Of a DNA stretch of 64,000 bases, positions 56,846 to 64,000 are shown piece by piece. A program made the translations under genes and the position numbers. The notes under the pieces are model-generated. The model was not told where the DNA came from. It was given only the letters and a program-made list of their open reading frames with translations, and searched no databases. How positions within the stretch are numbered: position 1 is the first letter of the stretch; each line of letters opens with the position of its first letter. The stretch comes from AC-32 sp963736055 (GTDB taxonomy: Bacteria > Actinomycetota > Thermoleophilia > Gaiellales > Gaiellaceae), in NCBI GenBank assembly GCA_963736055.1, contig CAVTNM010000008.1:806001-870000 (forward strand), given 5' to 3'.

Positions 56846-57618
56846 GCCGTCTCCGTGCCCGCTGTCCGGATTGCCGTACCTACACCGCGGTTGCGCTCGG
56901 TCCGGGCTACGAGTGCCACGCCTGCGGCCGCGAGTTTGCCGCCGGCCTCGTGCGCGTCCCCCGCGCCTGGGGCGAGGGCGGCGAGGCGATGGCCGAGGCG
57001 GCGCGACTGCCTCTTCCGTATCCCGAGGCCGCGGTTGTCGAGGAAGACTCGCTCGGCGAGCAGAACCTCGCGATCGCGATGGACCTTCCCGAGCGCCCGC
57101 TGGTGCTGGGCGGCTGCTGTTGCGCGCACATCGGCGCGATCGAGGGGCTCGCCGCCCGCAACGGCCGCCTTGCGCTCGTCTGGCTCGACGCCCACGGCGA
57201 CCTGAACACGCCCGAGAGCTCGCCCTCCGGGAACCTCTGGGGCATGCCGCTGCGCATGCTGCTCGACTCGGGAGCCGTCGATCCGCAGGACGCGATCCTG
57301 CTCGGCTCGAGGAACCTCGACCCGCCGGAGCGCGAGTACGTGGCCTCGATCGGCCTCCGCACCGATCCGAGCGAGCTCGAGCGCACACTGGAAGGGACCG
57401 AGGGCGTGTACGTCGCGCTCGACGTGGACTCGCTCGATCCCGCCGAGATCACCCCGTTCATGCCCGAGCCGGGAGGGCTCACGGCCGCGGAGGTCGAGGA
57501 CGTTCTGCGGCGGGTGCGCGAACGCTCCGCGATTCTCGGGGCCGGTTTCAGCGCGCTTGCGCCGGAGCCCGGGAACCTCGAGCCGCTCGGACGGTTCTGC
57601 GCGGCCCTGGGGCTGTAA
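56842..57618 (+). CDS. Arginase/agmatinase-family protein with N-terminal zinc ribbon
   Basis: A 258-residue protein with an N-terminal zinc ribbon (CPDC at 9-12 and CHAC at 27-30) and a ureohydrolase domain. The metal-binding set is GGCCCAHIGAIEGL (histidine), LVWLDAHGDLNTPESSPSGN (DAHxD) and VALDVDSLDPAEITPFMPEP (DxDxxDP). GGCCCAH replaces the usual GGDH at the first metal-binding site. The substrate is unknown. The start overlaps the HAD stop (ATGA). Zinc-ribbon fusions are not typical for arginases I know. Confidence 0.8.
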   Translation: MSRLRARCPDCRTYTAVALGPGYECHACGREFAAGLVRVPRAWGEGGEAMAEAARLPLPYPEAAVVEEDSLGEQNLAIAMDLPERPLVLGGCCCAHIGAIEGLAARNGRLALVWLDAHGDLNTPESSPSGNLWGMPLRMLLDSGAVDPQDAILLGSRNLDPPEREYVASIGLRTDPSELERTLEGTEGVYVALDVDSLDPAEITPFMPEPGGLTAAEVEDVLRRVRERSAILGAGFSALAPEPGNLEPLGRFCAALGL

Positions 57619-57640
57619 CTCTCGGCCGGGGCGCCGGGTC

Positions 57641-57646
57641 TAAACT
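57641..57646 (+). promoter_or_regulatory. Putative -10 element of the leaderless accD gene
   Basis: TAAACT lies 9 nt before the GTG at 57656, without a ribosome-binding site. Confidence 0.45.
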
Positions 57647-57655
57647 CGCAAGCGA

Positions 57656-58501
57656 GTGTCCGAACGGATCGACGTCTCCATCGAGCACAACTACGCCCCT
57701 CCCGAGGACGGCGGGCGTCCGCATCCCAACACGTGCCCACAGTGCGACTCGCACTACCGCGACGACGAGCTCGCGGAGCACCTGAACGTCTGCCCCCACT
57801 GCGGACATCACTTCCCGGTGCACGCACGGGAGCGCATTCGCCAGCTCGTCGACGAGGACAGCTTCGGGGAGGAGGCGGCCGAGCTGCGCTCCGACGACCC
57901 GCTCGACTTCTTCGACCTCCGCCCATACACGGAGCGCCTTGCGGAAGCCGAGCTGGCCACCGGGTTGGGCGAGGCGATGGTCATCGGCCAGGCGGCGATC
58001 GAGCAGCGGCCGTGCCAGCTGGCCGTGATGGAGTTCGGCTTCATGGGCGGCTCGATGGGCCGCGTCGTGGGCGAGAAGTTCGCACGGGCCTGCGAGGGGG
58101 CAGCCGAGCGCGACGTGCCGCTCGTCTCGGTCACGACCACCGGCGGTGCGCGCATGCAGGAAGGGATTCTCTCGCTGATGCAGCTGCCGAAGACGGTCTG
58201 CGCCGTGGAGGAGCTCCATGACGCCGGCGGGGTTCTGATCAGCGTGATGGCGCATCCGACCACGGCCGGCGTGCTCGCGAGCTTCGCCAGCCTCGGCGAT
58301 GTTCTCGTCGCCGAGCCGGGCGCGCTCCTCTCGTTCACGGGCCCTCGTGTCGTGCAGCAGACCACGCGGGAGAAGCTGCCCGACGACTTCGGGCTCGCCG
58401 AGTCCAACTACCGCCACGGCCACGTCGACGCGATCGTTCCTCGACCCGAGCTGCGCCCCACACTGGGGCGGCTACTCCGCCTCTTCGCCGATGGCAGGTG
58501 A
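57656..58501 (+). CDS. accD: Acetyl-CoA carboxylase carboxyltransferase beta subunit
   Basis: Carries out carboxyl transfer to acetyl-CoA with AccA; 281 residues. The zinc finger is Cys27, Cys30 (NTCPQC), Cys46 and Cys49 (VCPHCGHHF). The core has MEFGFMGGSMGRVVGEKFAR, VTTTGGARMQEGILSLMQ and SFTGPRVVQQT. It overlaps accA by 11 bp. The two-gene form (accD and accA separate) is the bacterial heterotetramer type. Confidence 0.92.
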   Translation: MSERIDVSIEHNYAPPEDGGRPHPNTCPQCDSHYRDDELAEHLNVCPHCGHHFPVHARERIRQLVDEDSFGEEAAELRSDDPLDFFDLRPYTERLAEAELATGLGEAMVIGQAAIEQRPCQLAVMEFGFMGGSMGRVVGEKFARACEGAAERDVPLVSVTTTGGARMQEGILSLMQLPKTVCAVEELHDAGGVLISVMAHPTTAGVLASFASLGDVLVAEPGALLSFTGPRVVQQTTREKLPDDFGLAESNYRHGHVDAIVPRPELRPTLGRLLRLFADGR

Positions 58502-59432
58502 GGCCGAGCTGCGTCTGCGGGAGCAGCTGAGCAGGCTGAAAGGCCTGCCGCTCTTGCGTGGCGCGAAGCTTTCGGGGGAGCTGCAGCGGCTGCAGAAGCA
58601 GCTCGACCGGATCGTCAGCGAGCCGAGCGACGAGGAGATCTGGCGCTCGGTCGAGCTGGCCCGGCACCCCGACCGGCCGTACACGCTCGACTACGTGGGA
58701 CGCCTGCTCGACGACTGGTTCGAGCTGCACGGAGACCGCCAGCACGGCGACGACGCGGCGCTCGTCGCCGGGCTCGGCCGCTTCCGGGGCCGCACGGTCG
58801 TGCTGATCGGCAACCAGAAGGGCCGCGACGTCAAGGAGCGCACCCGCCGTAACTTCGGCATGGCCTATCCGGAGGGCTACGGCAAGGCCATGCGTGCGAT
58901 GGAGCTGGCCGACCGGCAGGGCTTCCCGGTTGTGAGCCTCGTCGACATCCCCGGTGCCTACCCGGGCGTGACGGCCGAGCAGCACGGGCAGGGCGGCGCG
59001 ATCGCCCGTTCGCAAGCCATGATGGCCCGCCTGGGCGTGCCGGCCGTCACGTGCGTGATCGGCGAGGGCGGGTCCGGTGGCGCGATCGCGACGGCGCTCG
59101 CCGACCGGGTCCTGATGCAGGAGAACGCGATCTACACCGTGATCTCGCCGGAGGGGTGTGCCGCCATCCTCTGGCGTGATGCAGGCGAGGCCAGGAAGGC
59201 CGCCGCGGCCTTCAAGCCGGATGCCTCGCACTGCCTCGACCTGGGCGTGATCGACGCGATCGTGTCGGAGCCGGGCGAGGGCGCGCACACCGATCACGAC
59301 GAGGCCGCCCGCCTGCTCGGGGACGCGATCGCGGACTCGCTCGATCGGCTCGACGGTCAATCGGGTGACGATCTGCGGCAGCGCCGCCGTGTGCGTTTCC
59401 GCACAATCGGGCAGGTCCCCGTAACCCGCTGA
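58491..59432 (+). CDS. accA: Acetyl-CoA carboxylase carboxyltransferase alpha subunit
   Basis: Partner of AccD; 313 residues. An N-terminal coiled-coil helix (LSGELQRLQKQLDRIVSEPS) is followed by RPYTLDYVGRLLDDWFELHG, RRNFGMAYPEGYGKAMRAME, IPGAYPGVTAEQHGQGGAIA and the oxyanion loop VIGEGGSGGAIATALAD. ATG at 58491 lies within the accD 3' end. accB and accC are not in the window; birA at 50 kb supplies the biotinylation function. Confidence 0.93.
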   Translation: MAGEAELRLREQLSRLKGLPLLRGAKLSGELQRLQKQLDRIVSEPSDEEIWRSVELARHPDRPYTLDYVGRLLDDWFELHGDRQHGDDAALVAGLGRFRGRTVVLIGNQKGRDVKERTRRNFGMAYPEGYGKAMRAMELADRQGFPVVSLVDIPGAYPGVTAEQHGQGGAIARSQAMMARLGVPAVTCVIGEGGSGGAIATALADRVLMQENAIYTVISPEGCAAILWRDAGEARKAAAAFKPDASHCLDLGVIDAIVSEPGEGAHTDHDEAARLLGDAIADSLDRLDGQSGDDLRQRRRVRFRTIGQVPVTR

Positions 59433-59457
59433 AAAGCACGGGAAAGCGGCGCTTTTC
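59431..59457 (+). terminator. Hairpin after accA
   Basis: GAAAAGC (59431-59437, including the accA stop) pairs with GCTTTTC (59451-59457). No T-run follows, so termination is uncertain. Confidence 0.35.
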
Positions 59458-59482
59458 CACATCTTCCACAGGCTTATCCCCT
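59453..59482 (+). other. Cluster of DnaA-box-like nonamers
   Basis: TTTTCCACA (59453-59461), TCTTCCACA (59462-59470) and TTATCCCCT (59474-59482) stand in a row. The first fits TTWTNCACA; the others have one or two mismatches. They are 24 kb from dnaA. Confidence 0.35.
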
Positions 59483-59497
59483 GACCGTACACATGCC

Positions 59498-59520
59498 GAG
59501 GCCGCCTTGAAGGCGGCCTC
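59498..59520 (+). terminator. Strong hairpin in accA-ku gap
   Basis: GAGGCCGCC-TTGAA-GGCGGCCTC is a 9-bp perfect stem (ten pairs with the flanking C and G). Only a short CCCTAACC follows, so it may be a Rho-independent-like terminator without U-run, common in high-GC actinobacteria. Confidence 0.5.
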
Positions 59521-59558
59521 GACCCTAACCCCCCGTTGGGTGGAGAAGCTTTGTGAAA

Positions 59559-59586
59559 AGTACGACCCCTGGTTGTGAGTCGTACT
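59559..59586. promoter_or_regulatory. Inverted repeat upstream of ku, candidate operator
   Basis: AGTACGAC-N12-GTCGTACT has perfect 8-bp arms with centres 20 bp apart, two helical turns, as expected for a dimeric regulator. It lies 58 bp before a TAGCAC -10-like element for ku. An RNA hairpin is the alternative. Confidence 0.45.
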
Positions 59587-59655
59587 ACCGCGCCTCCCGA
59601 AATCCGAAACACGCCGGCGTTTTCGAGCTCGCCCCGAGCTGGGTAGCACTGACCC

Positions 59656-60468
59656 ATGCCACGCTCGCTCTGGACCGGGACGATCTCCTTCGGCCTCGTC
59701 AGCGTGCCGGTGCGCATGTTCAGCGCGACCGAGTCGAAGGAGCTCCGCTTCCACTTCCTCGACAAGCACGACCTGGCTCCGATCGGTTACGACAAGGTGC
59801 GCCGTGACAGCGGCAAGCACGTCGACGACGACGACATCGTGCGCGGCTTCGAGGTCGCGAAGGGTCAATTCGTCCCCCTCGAGGACGAGGACCTCGACCG
59901 GCTCGACATCGAGCTGACGAAGACGATCGACATCTGCGACTTCGTCGACCTGGACGAGATCGATCCGATCTATTTCCGCAAGAGCTACTACCTGCTCCCC
60001 CAGGAGGGCGCGGAGAAGCCGTACCGGCTGCTGGTGCGTGCCCTCGAGGAGACCGGCAAGGTCGCGATCGCGAAGATCGTGATCCGCAACAAGCAGCACC
60101 TCGCCGCGCTGCGCCCGTGGGACGGAACGCTCGTGCTCGAGACGATGTACTACGCGGACGAGGTGCGGACGCCGGAGTCGGTCGACGGCAGCACGAGGCT
60201 GCGCAAGCCCGAGGTCGAGATGGCCAAGTCGCTGGTCGAGAACCTGAGCGCGTCCTTCGATCCGGAGAAGTACGACGACACCTACCGCAAGGAGCTGCTC
60301 CAGCTGCTGCGCGCGAAGGCGAAGGGCAAGCCGCTGCCCGAGCCGGAGCCGGACGAGGAAGGCGAGGTGGTCGACCTGATGGCCGCCCTGCGCGAGTCGG
60401 TCGAACGGACCGGGAAGCAGACGAAGAAGCGTTCGTCCGGCCGGAAGCGCGCGCGCAAGGCAAGCTAG
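59656..60468 (+). CDS. ku: Non-homologous end joining protein Ku
   Basis: Homodimeric DNA-end-binding ring; 270 residues, the usual bacterial size. MPRSLWTGTISFGLVSVPVR is the signature start. FHFLDKHDLAPIGYDKVRRD, IDICDFVDLDEIDPIYFRKS (quoted) and YYLLPQEGAEKPYRLLVRAL follow. A basic Lys/Arg-rich C-terminal tail (KKRSSGRKRARKAS) helps DNA threading. LigD follows in the same operon 4 bp downstream. An inverted repeat upstream may regulate both. Confidence 0.95.
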   Translation: MPRSLWTGTISFGLVSVPVRMFSATESKELRFHFLDKHDLAPIGYDKVRRDSGKHVDDDDIVRGFEVAKGQFVPLEDEDLDRLDIELTKTIDICDFVDLDEIDPIYFRKSYYLLPQEGAEKPYRLLVRALEETGKVAIAKIVIRNKQHLAALRPWDGTLVLETMYYADEVRTPESVDGSTRLRKPEVEMAKSLVENLSASFDPEKYDDTYRKELLQLLRAKAKGKPLPEPEPDEEGEVVDLMAALRESVERTGKQTKKRSSGRKRARKAS

Positions 60469-60472
60469 GCGG

Positions 60473-62838
60473 GTGCCCGAGCCCAAGCTCCGCGAGTACC
60501 GGCGCAAGCGGGATCCGAAGAAGACCCCGGAGCCGTTCACCGGCAAGCGCAAGACGAAGGGCCCGATCTTCGTCATCCAGCGCCACGACGCGCGCCGGCT
60601 CCACTACGACCTCCGCCTCGAGCGCGACGGCGCGCTCGCCAGCTGGGCGGTGCCCAAGGGCATGCCGCTCGAGACGGGACAACGGCATCTCGCCGTGCAC
60701 GTCGAGGACCACCCGCTCGACTACGCGGCCTTCGAGGGCGAGATCCCGAAGGGGGAGTACGGCGCCGGCACGGTCGAGATCTGGGACCGCGGGGAGTACG
60801 AGCTCGTCGAGGAGAAGCGCGACGGCGGGCTCACCTTCCGTCTGCACGGTGAGCGGCTCGAGGGTGTATGGACGCTCGTGCCGGCCAAGCTCGACGGCGA
60901 CCCGAAGAACTGGCTGCTGATCCGCAAGAGCGAGGACGGACGCGGCGAATCGGCACCCGGGCGCAGGTACGCGCCGATGCTCGCCACGCTCGCGGACGAG
61001 AAGAGCCTCCCCCGCGGCGAGGGCTGGGAGTTCGAGATCAAGTGGGACGGCTACCGGATCGTCGCGTACCTCTCGGGCGGCGAAGCAGAGCTGCGGACGC
61101 GCAAGGACCAGGACTACACGGCGCGCTTCGCCAACGTCGCGAAAGAGCTCGCAAAGGCGCTGAAGACACCGGACTGCGTCGTCGACGGGGAAGTCTGTGC
61201 GCTCGACGAGGAGGGCCGGCCGAGCTTCTCGGCGATGCAGCAGGGGAAGGCGGGCACGCCGATCGTCTACTACGTCTTCGACCTGCTCGAGGTGGACGGC
61301 GAGCCGACCGTCGACCTGTCGCTCGCGGAGCGGCGCGCGCGCCTCGAGAAGCTGCTCGACAGACGCAACCGCACGGTCCAGTTCTCGGACGCCTTCGACG
61401 ACGGTCCCGGACTGATGCGAGCGGCCCGCGAGCGGCGGCTCGAGGGGATCATGGGCAAACGGCTCGACTCGCGGTACCTGCCCGGGAGGCGTTCGCGCGA
61501 CTGGCTGAAGTTCAAGGCGCACTTCGAGCAGGAGTTCGTGATCGCCGGCTACACGCGCGGCAAGGGGCGGCGAGAAGGAGGGTTCGGCTCGCTCGTCCTG
61601 GCCGTCTACGGCGCACGACGGGCTCGAGTACGTCGGCAACGTCGGCACCGGGTTCGACGACGCCGAGATCGACCGGCTGCTCGAGAAGCTGCGTCCGCTC
61701 GAGCGGAAGAAACCGCCGTTCCCGGAGGTGCCGAAGCTGCCGCGCGTGCGCAAGGACGACGTCGTCTGGGTCGAGCCGAAGCTCGTCGCCGAGGTCTCGT
61801 TCGCGGAGTGGACGCACGACGGCCGGCTGCGCGCGCCGGTCTACCAGGGCCTGCGGGAGGACAAGAGCGCGGAGGAGGTTCGGCGCGAGCTGCCGGGCGA
61901 GGAGCCGGAGTCGGTCGCGGCGATCCCGTCGGTGATCAAGAAGGGCAAGCGCGTCCTGCGTCTGTCCAACCTCGACAAGCCGTTCTGGCCCGAGGAGGGG
62001 ATCACCAAGGGCGACCTGCTCGCGTTCTACCGCGACGTGGCTCCGGTGCTCGTGCCGCATCTGAAGGACCGCCCGTTCACGCTCAAGCGCTACCCCGACG
62101 GCTGGCAGGGACAGCACTTCTTCCAGAAGGACGCGCCGAAGGGGATACCCGAGTGGATCCCGACGGTCGAGATCGAGGTCTCGACGCGAGAGAAGCCGCG
62201 CCGCCGCCGGACCATCCAGGCACCGCTCGTGAACGACGAGCTCGCGCTGCTCTGGATGGTGAACATGGGCTGCATCGACCTGAACACCTGGTACTCGCGG
62301 GTCGACAGGCTCGAGCGGCCGGACTTCGTGCTCTTCGATCTCGATCCCTCGGACGACGCCGGCTTCCCCGAGACGGTGCAGGTCGCGCTGCTCGTGAAGC
62401 AGGCGCTCGACGCCCTCGGGCTCGAGTCGTTCTGCAAGACGAGCGGCGCGGATGGGATTCACGTGCTCGTGCCCGTCGAGCGACGGCACACGTACGAGGA
62501 CACGCGCCAGTTCGCCGAGATCGTCGCGGGCGCGCTGGCCTCGACGCATCGCGGTCTCGTCACGACCGAATGGGCCAGGGCGAAGCGGAAGGGCGTGCTG
62601 ATCGACGCGAACCAGAACGGCGAGGGCAAGACGATCGCCTCGGTCTACTCGGTCCGCCCGAAGGCAGGCGCGCCCGTCTCGACGCCGCTGCGCTGGGACG
62701 AGGTGGACGAGTCGCTCGACCCTGCTGCGTTCACGATGGACGCCGTGCGCAGGCGGGTCGAAGCAGCACGGCGATCTCTTCGAAGGCGTCCTCAAGGTGA
62801 AGCAGTCGCTCGGAGCGGCGCTTCGTACTCTGCGCTAG
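60473..62838 (+). CDS. ligD: ATP-dependent DNA ligase LigD, three-domain, with two frameshifts
   Basis: The NHEJ enzyme with phosphoesterase, ligase and polymerase modules in that order, about 787 residues if repaired. The 3'-phosphoesterase domain (about 30-145) has IQRHDARRLHYDLRLERDGA and PLDYAAFEGEIPKGEYGAGT. The ligase has the nucleotidyl lysine in FEIKWDGYRI near 190 and GIMGKRLDSRYLPGRRSRDW. The frame switches near 61610 (VYG to HDGLEYVGNVGTGFDD). The polymerase domain has DLDPSDDAGFPETV and SGADGIHVLVPV. It switches again near 62760 (GTCGAAGCAG, one A too many) to give KQHGDLFEGVLKVKQSLGAA then the TAG at 62836. Confidence 0.82.
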
Positions 62839-63015
62839 CTGCTGCTAGGCTCTGCCGCGTTGCTGTTCGGCAAAAGGAGGTGCGCGATGACGACGATTGC
62901 ACTCTCCGGTCGCAGAGCCTGAGGCTCCCGACTAGCCGCAGCACACCTTTGTAGCAGCGAGTTTCGAGCCTCGGGCCGTGTCCGGTCCGTCACTCGATCC
63001 TTGAAGGAGACTCGC
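62839..63015 (+). other. rsgA leader region with micro-ORF and alternative hairpins
   Basis: AAAAGGAGGT (near 62874) precedes an 11-codon ORF, MTTIALSGRRA (62887-62922). Its stop codon TGA forms the loop of GAGCC-TGA-GGCTC (62915-62927). The same GAGGCTC can instead pair with GAGCCTC at 62966-62972 in an 11-bp helix (62917-62927 with 62966-62976). This suggests translation-dependent control of rsgA. No T-run is visible. Confidence 0.4.
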
Positions 63016-64000
63016 TTGAACCTGAACCACCTCGGCTGGGACGAGGGCTTCGCCGCCTCGTTCGAGCCACACAAAGACGAATGTGAGCCCGCCCGGGTTG
63101 CCGCGCAGCACCGGGGCGGGTACGACGTGCTCACCGAGGCCGGCGAGCGGCGCGTTCGCCTGACCGGCCGCCTGCGCCACGAGGCCGCCTCGGCCGCGGA
63201 GCTGCCCGCTGTCGGCGACTGGGTCGTGCTTCGCGACGACACGATCCAGGCGGTATTGCCGCGGCGTTCGGCCTTCTCGCGCAAGGCCGCGTGGTCGGCG
63301 ACGGAGGAGCAGGTACTGGCCGCGAACCTCGACGCGGTCTTCGTCGTCAGCGCCCTGAACGGCGACTTCAACCTGCGCCGCCTCGAGCGCTACCTCACGC
63401 TCGCCTGGGAGAGCGGGGCGACGCCCGTGCTCGTTCTCACCAAGGCCGACCTGTGCGACGACGTCGGCGCAGCGCTGCTCGAGGTCGAGCAGGTCGCGTT
63501 GGGCGTCGCCACCCACGCCGTCAGCAACCTCAGCGGCGCGGGGCTCGACGAGCTCTCGCCGTATCTCGCTCCGGCCAGGACCGTGGCGCTGCTCGGCTCG
63601 TCGGGAGTCGGCAAGTCGACTCTCGCCAACCGCCTGGCCGGCGAGGAGCGGCAGGTGACGCACGAGATCGCGGAGGACGGCCGCGGGCGGCACACGACGA
63701 CGAGCCGTCAGCTGATCCGGCTGCCGGGTGGTGCCCTGCTGGTGGACACCCCGGGCCTGCGCGAGATCCAGCTCTGGGACGCAGACGACGGAATCCAGGA
63801 GGCCTTCGCGGACGTGGACGAGCTCGCCGCCGACTGCCGCTTCAGCGACTGTGCACACCAGAGCGAGCCGGGCTGCGCTGTACAGGCGGCGATCGACGAG
63901 GGCCAACTCCCGCGCGAGCGGCTCCAGAGCTACCGCCAGCTCCAGCGAGAGCTCACGCGGCTGGCCATGAAGCAGGATGCCCGCCTGCGCTCGGAGGCAC
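63016..64000 (+). CDS. rsgA: Ribosome small-subunit-dependent GTPase RsgA (3' truncated by window)
   Basis: Circularly permuted GTPase that checks 30S maturation. TTG start at 63016, with GAAGGAG 6 nt upstream. MNLNHLGWDEGFAASFEPHK opens the protein and an OB-fold precedes the GTPase. G4 is LVLTKADLCDD, G1 is LLGSSGVGKSTLANRL, G3 is LLVDTPGLREI. The zinc-binding C-terminal domain has CRFSDCAHQSEPGC. About 328 residues are in view; the C-terminus is outside the window. Confidence 0.9.
   Translation, partial: MNLNHLGWDEGFAASFEPHKDECEPARVAAQHRGGYDVLTEAGERRVRLTGRLRHEAASAAELPAVGDWVVLRDDTIQAVLPRRSAFSRKAAWSATEEQVLAANLDAVFVVSALNGDFNLRRLERYLTLAWESGATPVLVLTKADLCDDVGAALLEVEQVALGVATHAVSNLSGAGLDELSPYLAPARTVALLGSSGVGKSTLANRLAGEERQVTHEIAEDGRGRHTTTSRQLIRLPGGALLVDTPGLREIQLWDADDGIQEAFADVDELAADCRFSDCAHQSEPGCAVQAAIDEGQLPRERLQSYRQLQRELTRLAMKQDARLRSEA

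Noticed and set aside
1..64000. CRISPR arrays, prophage, transposases, integrases, toxin-antitoxin or defence clusters
   Set aside because: I looked for regular short repeats, IS-type terminal repeats, and typical protein motifs and saw none. The region is housekeeping chromosome near the origin.

Overview
The window is high-GC chromosomal DNA from an actinobacterium. Overall gene content and family look suggest the class Thermoleophilia (Gaiellales or Solirubrobacterales-like); that placement is my inference, since no rRNA gene is present to test it. The core is the replication-origin neighbourhood. Left of about 34.9 kb the genes parA, parB, rsmG, jag, yidC, yidD, rnpA and rpmH run on the minus strand. 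To the right dnaA, dnaN, recF, a DciA-type DUF721 gene, gyrB and gyrA run on the plus strand. The 303-bp rpmH-dnaA gap holds DnaA-box-like sequences and an AT-rich palindrome.

Left arm (1-30 kb): cytochrome c maturation (ccmF 3' end, ccmB, ccmA), a UbiA prenyltransferase, molybdenum-cofactor genes (mogA/moaB, moaC, later moeA), two trehalose synthases (GT20 OtsA and a TreT-like GT4), an RsbW-like anti-sigma kinase, and a response regulator/histidine kinase/HtrA trio resembling mycobacterial mprA-mprB-pepD. Then come a degenerate M28 peptidase-like membrane protein, a class E-like sortase, several envelope glycosyltransferases, a class A penicillin-binding protein, an MscS channel, an orphan binding lipoprotein, a CPBP protease, a PKD/L,D-transpeptidase, chorismate mutase, a BFN-domain protein and one tRNA-Ile(GAT).

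Right arm (44-64 kb): a MerR-like protein, a GalT-like gene, an SPFH/NfeD pair, a PGRP-type amidase convergent with a biotin ligase, an ECF sigma factor, the fatty-acid cluster fabZ-fabH-fabD-fabG-fabF (with no acyl-carrier-protein gene) followed by accD-accA, a zinc-ribbon arginase-family protein, a Ku/LigD end-joining pair, and the 5' part of rsgA.

Genes are tightly packed. ATGA/GTGA stop-start overlaps are the rule, and several convergent pairs share a CTAG tetranucleotide as both stop codons. Many genes lack a Shine-Dalgarno sequence and instead have a TANNNT-type -10 hexamer 6-10 nt before the start codon, which points to leaderless mRNAs. Three genes (fabG, recF, the galT-like gene) seem to start at CTG. 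Five genes carry single-base frameshifts, six in total and all explicable as one surplus base; residual insertion errors in the assembly are the simplest explanation. The best candidate for something new is a 79-bp structured repeat present twice, 29 kb apart, with compensatory hairpin changes. I found no CRISPR array, phage, insertion sequence or obvious defence island.
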